Of a DNA stretch of 64,000 nt, positions 32,928-42,839 are shown one piece after another (position 1 is the stretch's first letter; every line of letters begins with the position of its first letter). The stretch covers positions 3,906,001 to 3,970,000 of the forward strand of contig JAUSZU010000001.1 in the NCBI GenBank assembly GCA_030817875.1. Direction: 5' to 3'. This stretch comes from Flavobacterium sp. W4I14 (GTDB lineage: Bacteria; Bacteroidota; Bacteroidia; Sphingobacteriales; Sphingobacteriaceae). Under the pieces are notes generated by a model, which was given only the letters and a program-made list of their open reading frames with translations, did not search any database and was not told the origin of the DNA. The translations under genes were made by a program, and so were the position numbers.

Positions 32928-35915
32928 ATGTACAGGAAATTTTTACTGTTATTGAGCATTTGCTCACTTTTATGTATACTCGCATTTTCGGCGAATGCAC
33001 AAACTAAAACCATATCCGGAACGGTAACTGACATTGCCGACGGCTCAGCACTCCCTGGGGTGAATATATCGGATAATACCAAATCATCAACGGCAACGAC
33101 AAACACCAAGGGAATGTATTCCATTACCATTCCTGCGGGCGCTAAAACCATTACATTTTCTTTCATCGGTTATGGTTCTAAAACATTGCCAATCCCAGCA
33201 GCTAACGCCCTTAATGTAACACTAAGTTCTGCGTCAAACACATTGGAAGAAGTTGTAGTGGTGAGCGTAGGTTATGGAACGCTTGATAAGCGGGAAGTTT
33301 CGAGCTCCATTACCCACATTTCTTCTAAAGATCTGCTTGCTGTTGCCTCAAACAATCCGCTGATGTCGTTACAAGGAAAAGTCCCGGGGCTCAATATCAC
33401 TAATACGGCAGGTGCCGACCCAAATTCAAGCCCAAGTATCCAGTTGCGTGGTGTTTCCTCACGTAACGCAGGATTAGGCCCGCTTTACGTAATAAATGGG
33501 ATACCAGGTGGCAATATCGATAACATCAACCAGAACGACATTGAAAGCATTGATGTTTTAAAAGGTGGCGCTGCCTCTGCGATTTACGGCACAAGGGGAA
33601 GTAACGGGGTAATTATTATTACCACCAAAAAAGGAAGTTCACAATCGCGCATGTTTTATGATGGTTATGCAAGTTTCGATTATTTAACCAATAAGCTGGA
33701 AAACCTTTCACCTGAGGAATTTATTACGAACCGTGTGCAGAACAAACAGGGGCAGGACTATAAGGCAAAAACCAACTGGCTGGATGAGGTTACTAATTCT
33801 CCTGCCTTTGCACAGAAACACACCGTTCAGTTCTCGGGCGGCTCGGCCAAGACCAATTATTTCGCTTCAGGAGATTATCGCGAAGCAGATGGTATCGATT
33901 TACGCGCACATAAAAGGGAATACGGAGCACGATTGACGATAAACCATGTTACAGATAACAATATGTTTGTCGCCTCACTCAGTGTCGCCCCAAGAATGAT
34001 GAAAACAAACAACGCTGATCAAGGGAATTTTAACAATGCGCTTACACTCAATCCAACCTATCCGATCTTTAATAGCGCAGGCAAGTATAACTACATCAAT
34101 ACCGGCTTTTTTTCCAACAATCCGGTCGAAAATGCAAACCTGATCAAATCGCAGGGCGAGATAAAAGAGCTGGACATAAATGGTTCGCTAAAAATGAATA
34201 TCCTCTCCAACCTGAGCACCACGGTAACGGTATCACAAATCAGCCGTTCATTCAAAAGGCTTGACTTCTCTCCTTCTACCCTTTCATCGGTGGTACAGGC
34301 CAACAAGATAACGCAAACAAATTTTGCCAAGCAGGAACAGCAGGAAAACGACCAGAAAAACATCGAATGGACCGGAAATTATTCTTTAGACCTGGGAAAG
34401 AATCATTTTAAAGTACTGGGCGGTTATTCTTATTCGCTCTATAACTACAAACAATTTTCTGCCCAAAACTACGACTTCCCTTTTGATACCTACGAATGGA
34501 ACAATCTGGGCTCAGGCCTTTACAATGGTGGGGCTGCAGGCCAGGGCCAGTCGGCAGTAGGATCTACCCAGAATGGCTCGACGCTTATCTCCTTTTTCGG
34601 AAGGGTAAATTATGACTTTAACAACCGTTATATCCTTACAGCCAGCTTACGTCGCGAGGGTTCGTCAAAATTTGGCAACAACAATAAATGGGGAAACTTC
34701 CCTGCGGTATCTGCCGCGTGGCGCCTATCGGAAGAAACTTTTATCAAAGACAGGCTTCCATGGGTTAATGAACTGAAAATCCGGGCTGATTATGGTATAA
34801 CCGGAAATCAGGACTTTGATAACTACAAGTCGCTTCTTTTGTATGGAGGTGCAGGATATTTTCCTTACAACGGCCAGTATTATCAGGTTTACGGCCCTTC
34901 ATCGAATGTTAATCCAGACCTGAGCTGGGAAAAATCAGCGAATTTTAATGTTGGTTTGGACTTTTCGATCCTAAAAAACCGCATTAGCGGTTCCCTGGAT
35001 TATTACATCAGGACCAACAAAGATCTTTTGGGTAACTACAATGTACCGGTTCCGCCAAACACCCAAGCAACCACCTTTGCCAATGTAGGAACAATGAAAA
35101 ATTACGGGATTGAACTGGCGCTTAGTGGAGAGGCGATAAAACAAGACGATTTTGAATACAGCATCAATCTTGCTTTTTCTTATAACCGTAATAAATTCAT
35201 TTCATTTTCAAATGAGATCTATCAAGGTGGTACTTTTGAGGACGTGGCCGGACTGCCCGCTCCCGGATCTCCAGGTAATATTCAACGCATACAGGAAGGG
35301 CACAGTATAGGCGAGTTTTACACACTCCGTTCAGCAGGTGTAAACGACGCCGGGGCATTATTGGTTTACAAAAAAGATGGGTCTGTTGTACAGGCAAACC
35401 TTGCTTCCAATGATGACAAGCAGTTTGTAGGAAACGGGTTGCCAAAATTTATTGCTTCGTTGGGTAACACCTTCCGTTACAAGCGTTTCGATCTGGGCAT
35501 TTTTCTCCGTGGCACCTTTGGATACAAAATATTCAATACATCAGCCTTTTACATTGGTACTCCATCCAGCCAGAGTGATGCGAATGTGTTAAAATCTGCT
35601 TATGACAGTAGTAGTAAATATTCACTTCTAAAAAGTAATGCAACCACATCGATTGCCTCGGATTATTTTCTTGAAAACGGCTCATTTTTAAAAATAGATA
35701 ACGTATCGCTCGGCTACAGACAGCCCCTCAAAACAAAATACCTTAATTCGTTGAGGATTTATGCTACCGGAAGGAACCTGCACACTTTTACAAACTTTAC
35801 AGGTGGCGATCCGGATCTTATCCAGGTAAACGGACTAACGCCAGGGGTAAACACTTCTCTTAATTATTATCCTTCTACACTTCAGCTGATCTTTGGATTA
35901 CAGGTAACATTTTAA
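32928..35915 (+). CDS. SusC/RagA-family TonB-linked outer-membrane transporter
   Basis: A 995-residue protein with signal peptide (ending FSANAQ), a carboxypeptidase-regulatory-like domain (about 27-105), a plug domain and a 22-strand-type barrel. The plug shows the SusC hallmark: RGVSSRNAGLGPLYVINGIPG, then IESIDVLKGGAASAIYGTRGSNGVIIITTKKG. It imports oligomeric nutrients (glycans or peptides) with energy from TonB. A SusD partner follows after 10 bases. TTG at 32922 is in frame but the ATG at 32928 directly starts the signal peptide. The substrate cannot be told because no degrading enzyme lies nearby. It is divergent from the DUF6377 regulator. Confidence 0.94.
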   Translation: MYRKFLLLLSICSLLCILAFSANAQTKTISGTVTDIADGSALPGVNISDNTKSSTATTNTKGMYSITIPAGAKTITFSFIGYGSKTLPIPAANALNVTLSSASNTLEEVVVVSVGYGTLDKREVSSSITHISSKDLLAVASNNPLMSLQGKVPGLNITNTAGADPNSSPSIQLRGVSSRNAGLGPLYVINGIPGGNIDNINQNDIESIDVLKGGAASAIYGTRGSNGVIIITTKKGSSQSRMFYDGYASFDYLTNKLENLSPEEFITNRVQNKQGQDYKAKTNWLDEVTNSPAFAQKHTVQFSGGSAKTNYFASGDYREADGIDLRAHKREYGARLTINHVTDNNMFVASLSVAPRMMKTNNADQGNFNNALTLNPTYPIFNSAGKYNYINTGFFSNNPVENANLIKSQGEIKELDINGSLKMNILSNLSTTVTVSQISRSFKRLDFSPSTLSSVVQANKITQTNFAKQEQQENDQKNIEWTGNYSLDLGKNHFKVLGGYSYSLYNYKQFSAQNYDFPFDTYEWNNLGSGLYNGGAAGQGQSAVGSTQNGSTLISFFGRVNYDFNNRYILTASLRREGSSKFGNNNKWGNFPAVSAAWRLSEETFIKDRLPWVNELKIRADYGITGNQDFDNYKSLLLYGGAGYFPYNGQYYQVYGPSSNVNPDLSWEKSANFNVGLDFSILKNRISGSLDYYIRTNKDLLGNYNVPVPPNTQATTFANVGTMKNYGIELALSGEAIKQDDFEYSINLAFSYNRNKFISFSNEIYQGGTFEDVAGLPAPGSPGNIQRIQEGHSIGEFYTLRSAGVNDAGALLVYKKDGSVVQANLASNDDKQFVGNGLPKFIASLGNTFRYKRFDLGIFLRGTFGYKIFNTSAFYIGTPSSQSDANVLKSAYDSSSKYSLLKSNATTSIASDYFLENGSFLKIDNVSLGYRQPLKTKYLNSLRIYATGRNLHTFTNFTGGDPDLIQVNGLTPGVNTSLNYYPSTLQLIFGLQVTF

Positions 35916-35925
35916 AACCGGAAAA

Positions 35926-37656
35926 ATGAAAAATTATAAATTATTTATCATCGGCATCCTATCGTGTTTTATGGTAGTTGCAGGATGTACAAAACTAGAC
36001 GAACAAGTATATGACCAGGTTGATGCAGCTAATTTCCTCACCCGCAGAGACGATGTGATCAGGGATTTTCTCCGTCCATTTGAACATGCTTATTGGAGTA
36101 TACAGGGTAATGATGTATATGCGGTCGGAGAGAACGCTACAGATGAAATTGGCACTTTTAACCGTCAAGGCGACTGGCAGGATGGCGGATACTATCAGCG
36201 GATGCATTACCATACCTGGACCCCGCAAGACGGATTTACCAACGGTGCCTGGAGAAATTTTTACCAGGGCATTGTGCTTTCAACCAACTCCTTACAGGAC
36301 CTTGAAGGTATTGCCGACCCAGCAAAGCTTAACGTTACAGTTGAAGAATTGAATGATTTCAAGGCAGAGCTCAGAACGCTCAGGGCTTGGTTCTATTTAC
36401 GTGCGTTTGATTTTTACAGGAATATTGAGATTGTGACGGATGTTAAAAATACAACACAGGGCGGTGTACAATCTTCGCCACAGGAAACTTTCGCCTATAT
36501 AGAATCGGAACTGAAGGCGGCAATCCCCTTTCTTCCAACACGAGAACAGCTTGGTGCAAACGGCATAGGCAGGTGGACCAAAGCAGCTGCAGCCACCTTA
36601 CTTTCGCGCCTATATCTTAATGCAAAGGTTTATATCGGGACTGAAAGATATAGCGATTGCGAAACAATTTGCCGCGATATCATCAGTGGTAAATATGGCA
36701 GTTATGTATTAGATACGCGCTGGGATGCACCTTTCGATTACACCAATAAAACACTGAACTCAGAGGTTATTTATGGATTTCCGGGCACCCTTGCCAGGAC
36801 ACATTGGCAATATGATGGGGGAATGTTTTTTTGGGGAATGACCTATGATGCCGCCACACTTTACTGTGGTTTCACTGATTTGGGCAAATCAAATCCCAGA
36901 TACGCCCTTCAGCCAGGTCGCGATGTAGACAGTGTAGAGTATACACATGCTTTGGGGAAACCTTTTGTGAAATTCCAGAAGTATCCTGACGACCTACGCT
37001 TAAAAAAATACAAAAACCTTGGTGATAGCAAACGTGAAGGCATGTTTTTATATGGTTACCTCCCATATACAGCTACCGTTAATGGAGCTCCGAAAGCAGA
37101 TACAGTACGAGGAAACAAAGGTCCTTATGCACTGTTCATCCGTGATCAGGTTGGTTTTTTTCTCGGTGCTAAACCAGGTACAAAAGTTGCAGATAAAGAA
37201 TCGAACATGAACCATGCGGATCACAATTCAGGCGTCTTTTTAGTTAAATATCCATTCTATCCCACGCCAGATCCGAACCGAATTACCTCTGCATATGCAG
37301 AAATCCGTCTTTCTGAAGTGTATTATACTTTAGCAGAGTGCCGTTACCGCAACGGAGATAAAGCGGCAGCAGCAGGCTACCTTAACCAGGTAAGGCAGCG
37401 AAATTACCCTGTTGGCTCGCCTAGTTTATATTCACCTGGTGGCGAACAACTTACCGATCAGGAAATGTTGGATGAATGGGGAAGAGAGTTTATTGGCGAA
37501 AACCGACGCAGGACAGACCTGATACGCTGGGGTGTTTTTAGTAAGGGAACATGGTGGGATAAAAAACCTGATGCTGATAACCATACAGAAATCTTTCCGC
37601 TGGGAAGGGATATTCTTAATGCAAATCCTAAATTAAAACAGAACCCTGGATATTAA
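35926..37656 (+). CDS. SusD/RagB-family nutrient-binding lipoprotein
   Basis: A 576-residue outer-membrane lipoprotein. The signal peptide ends in the lipobox VAGC with Cys21 as the lipid anchor. The family pattern is seen in ELRTLRAWFYLRAFDFYRNIEIVTD (TPR-like helices), TKAAAATLLSRLYLNAKVYIG and the C-terminal EIRLSEVYYTLAECRYRNGDKAAAAGYLNQVRQRNY with LDEWGREFIGENRRRTDLIRWG. It covers the SusC barrel as the lid that captures substrate. The gene lies 10 bases after susC, and a strong terminator follows, so the pair forms a two-gene operon. Confidence 0.94.
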   Translation: MKNYKLFIIGILSCFMVVAGCTKLDEQVYDQVDAANFLTRRDDVIRDFLRPFEHAYWSIQGNDVYAVGENATDEIGTFNRQGDWQDGGYYQRMHYHTWTPQDGFTNGAWRNFYQGIVLSTNSLQDLEGIADPAKLNVTVEELNDFKAELRTLRAWFYLRAFDFYRNIEIVTDVKNTTQGGVQSSPQETFAYIESELKAAIPFLPTREQLGANGIGRWTKAAAATLLSRLYLNAKVYIGTERYSDCETICRDIISGKYGSYVLDTRWDAPFDYTNKTLNSEVIYGFPGTLARTHWQYDGGMFFWGMTYDAATLYCGFTDLGKSNPRYALQPGRDVDSVEYTHALGKPFVKFQKYPDDLRLKKYKNLGDSKREGMFLYGYLPYTATVNGAPKADTVRGNKGPYALFIRDQVGFFLGAKPGTKVADKESNMNHADHNSGVFLVKYPFYPTPDPNRITSAYAEIRLSEVYYTLAECRYRNGDKAAAAGYLNQVRQRNYPVGSPSLYSPGGEQLTDQEMLDEWGREFIGENRRRTDLIRWGVFSKGTWWDKKPDADNHTEIFPLGRDILNANPKLKQNPGY

Positions 37657-37691
37657 TAAAAATTATTATAAAATTAAGTTTGGTTAAGTTG

Positions 37692-37725
37692 AGGTGTTTC
37701 CGGTAAAACGGAAGCACCTTTTTTG
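37692..37725 (+). terminator. rho-independent terminator after susD
   Basis: AGGTGTTTCCG (37692-37702) pairs with CGGAAGCACCT (37709-37719) with one G-T pair, loop GTAAAA, followed by a run of T. It lies 36 bases after the SusD stop. Confidence 0.85.
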
Positions 37726-37853
37726 TAATTTCCTGAAACTAGTCAGCTACCAATTGATACCTAACTGAGCTCAATGGTTATAAAAATTTATAACCATTTT
37801 AGACTTAAAGGCAACCGCTAAAAAGATAACCCTTTCTAGCGCAAGTCTGTACT

Positions 37854-38327
37854 TCATTCTTTGACTAACAGCTTCAAATAAGTAAAAATCTTCCCACTAT
37901 GCTCTGCTTCGTGATAGTTAGCGGCTTGCAGGGCCTCGACATGATTTTTCACCTGAAATCCGATGGGTAACTCAAAGGGCTCATAGTTAACAAATAATTT
38001 AGATTCAAGATCTGATTCAAGGCTGTTAACTGTATGAATCAATAGATGTTTCACCTCATTAACATCCGGATTAATTTCCCAGGAACGAGGAGACGATCCA
38101 ATTTTGAAGGATTCCATGAATTCTTTAGATATATACATGGGTAATCCACTACGCATATACATATGCCGCTGTTGAGAAGTGATACAATGACCTATTTGCC
38201 ACAGTATATTATTGTTAAAACCCTCAGGAATTTTAAATAATATTTCGTTATTACTTGTTTCAATTAATTGCAATAACCTATTCCTGCTAGCTCTTAAAAT
38301 ATCACATTCGAAATGTACATTAATCAT
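37854..38327 (-). CDS. DinB-like putative metal-dependent hydrolase
   Basis: A 157-residue protein of the DinB four-helix bundle. The predicted metal ligands are His47 (LWQIGHCITSQQRHMY), His139 and His143 (YHEAEHSGK). The middle (GSSPRSWEINPDVNEVKHLLIHTV) is typical of the Bacteroidota DinB subgroup. Members include thiol transferases and uncharacterised damage-related proteins; substrate unknown. A single-gene unit, divergent from the DUF4262 gene. Confidence 0.87.
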   Translation of the reverse strand: MINVHFECDILRASRNRLLQLIETSNNEILFKIPEGFNNNILWQIGHCITSQQRHMYMRSGLPMYISKEFMESFKIGSSPRSWEINPDVNEVKHLLIHTVNSLESDLESKLFVNYEPFELPIGFQVKNHVEALQAANYHEAEHSGKIFTYLKLLVKE

Positions 38328-38537
38328 TTATTTGGTTTAAGCTTCAGGAACAGAAAAATTTGTAATGCTCTCTAAAGTAACCTTTTGACATTAAAGTTCA
38401 AAATTTATCTCTTTTAGGAATCTAAGTGTCCTTGCTAGCGCACTGGTGCCGTGTGTATACAAAAATCAATCCGAATATCTAATAAAACCATACTTGCCCA
38501 TATTTATATTATCTGCAATTTTGCAAAAAGTTCTGCC

Positions 38538-38999
38538 ATGAAGATAACTGAAGCACAAAAGAAAAGATATTTCAAAAGAGTGAATGATGATATCCGTAAA
38601 TACGGCTATCATACCACTGCTGTATTAGAAGCAGAAAATTCTACATCTTTTGCTTATTCAACCGGGATTTTTGAGAATTTCAAAATCCCCGAATTATTCA
38701 TTTCAGGTCTCGGTCCAAACCTTTCGGGGCAATTAATTAAAAATTATGCAGATCAATATAAACTTGGGAATGTTCCGCTAAATAAAAGAATTACAGACTT
38801 AACGGAAAGATTTCCGGTATACTTTATTAAAGTCACCAATGAAAGTTTATCTGATTATGTGTTATCTTCTATCAGGCATTATGAAGACAAAAAATATGAG
38901 TATTTACAACTTGTATCTCCTGATTTAAATGGAAATTTCCCAAATGAGCCCAACTATGATTATGACCAGAAGATTTTTGGAGAATTCGAACCAACATAA
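38538..38999 (+). CDS. DUF4262 domain protein
   Basis: A 153-residue soluble protein. The core matches DUF4262: INDDIRKYGYHTTAVLEAE, then FAYSTGIFENFKIPELFISGL and a C-terminal EYLQLVSPDLNGNFPNEPNYDYDQKIFGE. The open frame begins at 38451, but the domain starts after MKITEAQKKRY, so the ATG at 38538 is used. Function unknown in the family; members are often found as single genes. A repeat-like GGTCTTCGACAAGCTCAGACTGACA segment (39036-39060) follows its stop. Confidence 0.85.
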   Translation: MKITEAQKKRYFKRVNDDIRKYGYHTTAVLEAENSTSFAYSTGIFENFKIPELFISGLGPNLSGQLIKNYADQYKLGNVPLNKRITDLTERFPVYFIKVTNESLSDYVLSSIRHYEDKKYEYLQLVSPDLNGNFPNEPNYDYDQKIFGEFEPT

Positions 39000-39147
39000 C
39001 AGCAGAATGAAACAGCCACATTCGTCTACTATAGAAAGGTCTTCGACAAGCTCAGACTGACAACGACATAGTACTTAACTTAATGACATTAGTCTTAGCA
39101 CCGCTACCTAAAACAATAACCAAAATCTACTTTCCTTAAACCATACC

Positions 39148-39960
39148 TTACGCATTTAGTGCCGTAGGTGCCATGCCAAACTTCTTTTTAAAAGCATGTG
39201 AGAAGTGCGACAGGCTTTCGAAGCCCAGGTCGAGGTAAATGGCAGAAGGTTTCTGGTGTTTGCTTTTAATGAGGTGTTTGGCTTCTGTTAGGCGTTTATC
39301 CTGCAGCCAATGGCGGGGTGGCGCACCGAATGTTTTCAGGAAATCGCGTTTAAAACCGGCCAGGCTACGACCAGTAAGCTGCGCGAATTTTTCGATGGGC
39401 ACATTAAAATGAAAGTTGCTCAGCATAAACTTTTCCAGGTCTATTTTATGGGGCTCTGAAAAGTCGAATAAAAAGTTACGCAGTGCCGGTAGGGCAAGTA
39501 ATAGCAGTTTAATTCCTTCTTTCACTTTCAAAATACCCATTTCATTGGTCATGGTGGCACCCGAGCTTCGGGCATAGGGAACAATAGATTGGAAATATCC
39601 TTTTAGGAATTCGTTTGATGGAATCAGGATATTTGGCGGACCAATGTATTTATGGTCTGCGGTTAACTTTTCTTCCAATACGATCTTGCGCAAAAGCTCT
39701 TCCTGAAGGGATATAACGATGGTTTCATAGTTTCCTCCGGGCAGCGGTGTTTTGGTGAGCGCACCCAACTGGTTTTTGCCAATCAACAACAGTTCTCCTC
39801 CGGTCATCGAAATGCTTTGCCCAGCGGTTTCTAAAGTGAACTGCCCCGAAACCTGCAATACCAGGGTATGGTGGTTCCAAAAACACACTTTTTCTTTCCG
39901 CTGGGCAGAGAGGTAAGAATAAAAGATCAGGCCTGGGAGGATTTCTGTTGGATTGGTCAT
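39148..39960 (-). CDS. AraC-family transcription regulator
   Basis: A 270-residue regulator with an N-terminal cupin-like effector domain (FWNHHTLVLQVSGQFTLETAG, GGELLLIGKNQLGALTKTPLP) and a C-terminal pair of helix-turn-helix motifs (IEKFAQLTGRSLAGFKRDFLKTFGAPPRHWLQDKRL and AIYLDLGFESLSHFSHAFKKKFGMAPT). It directly follows the aldo/keto reductase gene on the same strand with no spacing (stop at 39961, start at 39960), so it is expressed with it and may regulate it. Confidence 0.9.
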   Translation of the reverse strand: MTNPTEILPGLIFYSYLSAQRKEKVCFWNHHTLVLQVSGQFTLETAGQSISMTGGELLLIGKNQLGALTKTPLPGGNYETIVISLQEELLRKIVLEEKLTADHKYIGPPNILIPSNEFLKGYFQSIVPYARSSGATMTNEMGILKVKEGIKLLLLALPALRNFLFDFSEPHKIDLEKFMLSNFHFNVPIEKFAQLTGRSLAGFKRDFLKTFGAPPRHWLQDKRLTEAKHLIKSKHQKPSAIYLDLGFESLSHFSHAFKKKFGMAPTALNA

Positions 39961-40932
39961 TTAACGTTGTAAATAAGTACCGCCACGTATGGCACCTACT
40001 GCAAAAGTAGTATTTAAAGTGTTCATTTCTTCCGGCGTAAATACAATATCAAGTGCTTTAATATTTTCGGGCAGGCGCGATCTGCGGCTCATGCTTACTA
40101 AAGGCATGATATGATCGCCCTGCTCCTTTACCCAGGCAATAGCAAGCTGTGTAGGTGTACAGCCTTTGTTGTGGGCCAATTGTTTCAATACTTCTACTTT
40201 TTCGAGGTTATGAACCAGGTTTTCGCCCTGAAAACGGGAGAAATGGTTATGGTAATCATTTTCTGCAAGTGGCGCGTTCATGTCGCCGGTTAATAAACCT
40301 TCTGCGGTATTAGCGAAGGCCACTATGGCAATGCCCAGTTCTTTTGCTGCAGGCAGCAGTTCCTTTTCGATCTGACGGTCAGCCAGCGAATAACCGATTT
40401 CCAGCGCACTTATGGGGTGAGTGTCATTTGCCTGACGAAGCTGATCAGCCGTAATTTCGGATACACCAATGTGGCGCACCTTACCTTCTTTAATCAGGTC
40501 GGCAACCGTTCCGATGATGTCTGCTACCGGCACACTATCGTCCATTCGGCAAGGCTGGTAGAGGTCGATCGTTTCGATACCCAAACGCGTTAGCGAATAA
40601 TTGATAAAATTTCTGATCGCAATGGGCCGAAGATCTAATCCCAGCCACTGGCCGTTGTGAAAGATGGCACCGAATTTTACGCTGATAAAAGCATCATCTC
40701 GCCGGCCTTTAATCGCTTTGCCAATTAACATTTCGTTATGACCGGCGCCGTAAAAGTCGCCTGTGTTTAAAAAGTTAATGCCACTATCTAATGCTTCCTG
40801 AATGGTAGCAATACTTTCTGTTTCGCTGGGTGTAGCACCACCCCACACAGAAGACATGCGCATACAGCCCAAACCAAGTTTAGATACGAATGGGCCATTG
40901 TGACCCAACTGAATTTTTGTGATGTTGTTCAT
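39961..40932 (-). CDS. aldo/keto reductase with altered catalytic residues
   Basis: A 323-residue TIM-barrel oxidoreductase that would reduce carbonyls with NADPH. The family tetrad is Asp, Tyr, Lys, His. Here Tyr61 (GDFYG) and Lys86 (ISVKFG) are present, but the position of Asp in DTGxxYG is Asn56 and the usual His in DLYQxHR is Cys128 (DLYQPCRMD). Subfamilies with PxR at the latter position are known, so activity is not excluded. C-terminal NADP-binding motifs (LVSMSRRSRLPENIKAL) are near the usual. The frame is open to 40962, but homology starts at MNNITKIQLG (ATG 40930-40932). Confidence 0.9.
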   Translation of the reverse strand: MNNITKIQLGHNGPFVSKLGLGCMRMSSVWGGATPSETESIATIQEALDSGINFLNTGDFYGAGHNEMLIGKAIKGRRDDAFISVKFGAIFHNGQWLGLDLRPIAIRNFINYSLTRLGIETIDLYQPCRMDDSVPVADIIGTVADLIKEGKVRHIGVSEITADQLRQANDTHPISALEIGYSLADRQIEKELLPAAKELGIAIVAFANTAEGLLTGDMNAPLAENDYHNHFSRFQGENLVHNLEKVEVLKQLAHNKGCTPTQLAIAWVKEQGDHIMPLVSMSRRSRLPENIKALDIVFTPEEMNTLNTTFAVGAIRGGTYLQR

Positions 40933-41095
40933 AAAACAAAGATCAACATTCGGAACACCCAAGGCTTTCTTCTACGGCTCAAATATTTTGCCTGTACGGC
41001 TCAGCTACAGGATTTAGTTATATATTATCCGGACGCCCTTAATTGGTGATACATATTGATATGTCAGCCGTAATTTTTACGGATAGCTACCGCTT

Positions 41096-41938
41096 CTAAC
41101 GTTCCCGAAAATCACTAGGTGTACACTTATACCTATCGCGAAAGCTTTTGTTAAAATTGGCCAAATCATTATAACCACAATTAAAAGCAATGTCTTTAAT
41201 CCTTTCGTTTGAAATTAACAGCATTTCGGCCGCTTTTTCGAGTCTTTTGGTTTTGATATAATTGGCCGGTGTATCGTTGTAATGTCTGGCAAATTCGCGT
41301 TTAAAAGACGATAAACTCAAGTTATTCAATTGTGCCAAGGTTTCGATACTGAGCTGTTCAAACAGGTTGGCCTCAATAATTTGCTTAAACGTATAGGTAG
41401 TAGGTGAAAAAAGCTGTGAAAATATGGTTTGTATGGCCCGGGCATTCGCGGTTTGGGCCAGCAGCAGGATAATTTCTTTTAACTTTAAAACCAATATATC
41501 TTCATTAACCAGTGCTGGATGCTGAAAATAGAACAGCAAGCCTTCGATATATTTTTCGATTAAAAAAGTGTTGTTTAAAACTTCGGCGCTTTTGTTCGAA
41601 ACCATCCGATCAGGTGCCTGAAGTATAACCGGCATCTCCCGGTCGTAGATCCGCTTTAAAATATCGGGATGAAAATTAATGACCATAATTTCGTTAATCC
41701 CCTCTTCATTTAAGTTACTGATGGTTTTGCTGGCCTGAATGCAATTTAAAAACAAGGCATGTTTATGCGGAATATTTACCCAGTCTTCGTCGCGGTGATA
41801 TTGCATTTCACCCTGTAACATGTACAAAAAGCAGGCATTATCGGTAATGGGAAAATCGAAGGTAAAAGGCGCCTTTATCCTGATGTTCTGGATAATGGAT
41901 TTACCAAACAAATCGTATTTTTTATGGTCAATGATCAT
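41096..41938 (-). CDS. AraC-family transcription regulator
   Basis: A 280-residue regulator. The N-terminus (to about 170) has a cupin-type domain (DNACFLYMLQGEMQYHRDEDWVNIPHKHALFLNC) and a helical linker. The C-terminal DNA-binding domain has LAQLNNLSLSSFKREFARHYNDTPANYIKTKRLEKAAEMLL and IAFNCGYNDLANFNKSFRDRYKCTPSDFR. It lies 118 bases downstream of the small membrane-protein gene and 163 bases upstream of the AKR gene, so no operon link is certain. Effector unknown. Confidence 0.9.
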   Translation of the reverse strand: MIIDHKKYDLFGKSIIQNIRIKAPFTFDFPITDNACFLYMLQGEMQYHRDEDWVNIPHKHALFLNCIQASKTISNLNEEGINEIMVINFHPDILKRIYDREMPVILQAPDRMVSNKSAEVLNNTFLIEKYIEGLLFYFQHPALVNEDILVLKLKEIILLLAQTANARAIQTIFSQLFSPTTYTFKQIIEANLFEQLSIETLAQLNNLSLSSFKREFARHYNDTPANYIKTKRLEKAAEMLLISNERIKDIAFNCGYNDLANFNKSFRDRYKCTPSDFRER

Positions 41939-42056
41939 GTTAAAAAACCTTCAGCTATAAAAATAGAAAAACTAATGCATGATTTGGCTTTTCTGCGTCC
42001 ATACATTAGTCTATCCGGTACAAAAAGATCCTTTATCCCAAAATCGCATTTTTAGT

Positions 42057-42545
42057 TTACCGTATTCTAAGCGCGTTACGTTGTTTAATGTACTGGTAAA
42101 TGGCACCGGCAACAAATGCGATTAAGAGCACGAGCAATGTTTGGGCAATTATAGGATCGGTAGGATTTTTAGCCAGTGGATGCCCCAGCGGAACCCGGGT
42201 AAAGGTTTCGTTCACGGTGGGAATGAGCGACAGAAAGAAGCTGAAAGAGAGTAAAAAATTCTCTATATAGCGGGCCTTATTATTGGTACTTCGCTTTACC
42301 GAAAGCCAAAAAGCCACCACCACTAAAATAAAAATGAATACCGAAAAAATATGCCCGGCATTAAAGCCTCCATGTTTGGAGATTCCCAATGCAGTTAAAG
42401 CCGTAACCGCAGTAGTATAAAAGTATGTTTTACCACTAAGATGCGTTAAATCAATTTTCCCAAAGCGTACAAATGAAATGATTGCTGCTACAATGGCAAC
42501 GATACCAATGATGGTATGAAAAATTCCTAAACCTGATAGTCCCAT
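42057..42545 (-). CDS. small multi-pass membrane protein of unknown function
   Basis: A 162-residue protein with about four membrane segments (near 8-26, 42-58, 64-82, 130-152) and conserved-looking His residues (HTIIG, SKHGGFNAGHIFSVF). The pattern of short helices with His resembles DUF2306-like or heme-associated membrane proteins, but the likeness is too weak to name. It is divergent from the Crp-like gene and SDR, in a 294-base gap holding the -7 element of the latter. Confidence 0.7.
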   Translation of the reverse strand: MGLSGLGIFHTIIGIVAIVAAIISFVRFGKIDLTHLSGKTYFYTTAVTALTALGISKHGGFNAGHIFSVFIFILVVVAFWLSVKRSTNNKARYIENFLLSFSFFLSLIPTVNETFTRVPLGHPLAKNPTDPIIAQTLLVLLIAFVAGAIYQYIKQRNALRIR

Positions 42546-42806
42546 AGTCTTTTTGTTGTTATATAATTGTGTTTACAAAAGTGGCTATAGTAAGGTTAAG
42601 GCATTTTGCTTATTCGTTCAATTAATTGGTAATCTCGTTCAAAAATGACCAGGTATGCTGCTACCGGGCCAAAGTAATGAACGGACCTGTAATTTTCGTT
42701 TTAGCAGGCAGGACATTATTCGACAATTGGAGAAGTAACTTTTCCTTCGACTGAGCAGAACAAGTTTGAATAATTAAAAAGGCAGCATAAAGTAAGCTGA
42801 AAGTTT

Positions 42807-42814
42807 TATTTTTG
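42807..42814 (+). promoter_or_regulatory. candidate -7 element TATTTTTG
   Basis: Full TAnnTTTG match, 25 bases before the Crp-like gene start. A matching -33 element at usual spacing is not visible. Confidence 0.4.
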
Positions 42815-42839
42815 AAGATTCTCCTTAAGCACCCTAAAG

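Noticed and set aside
32928..37656. Complete polysaccharide-utilisation locus
   Set aside because: No carbohydrate-active enzyme, sulfatase or hybrid two-component sensor is in the vicinity.
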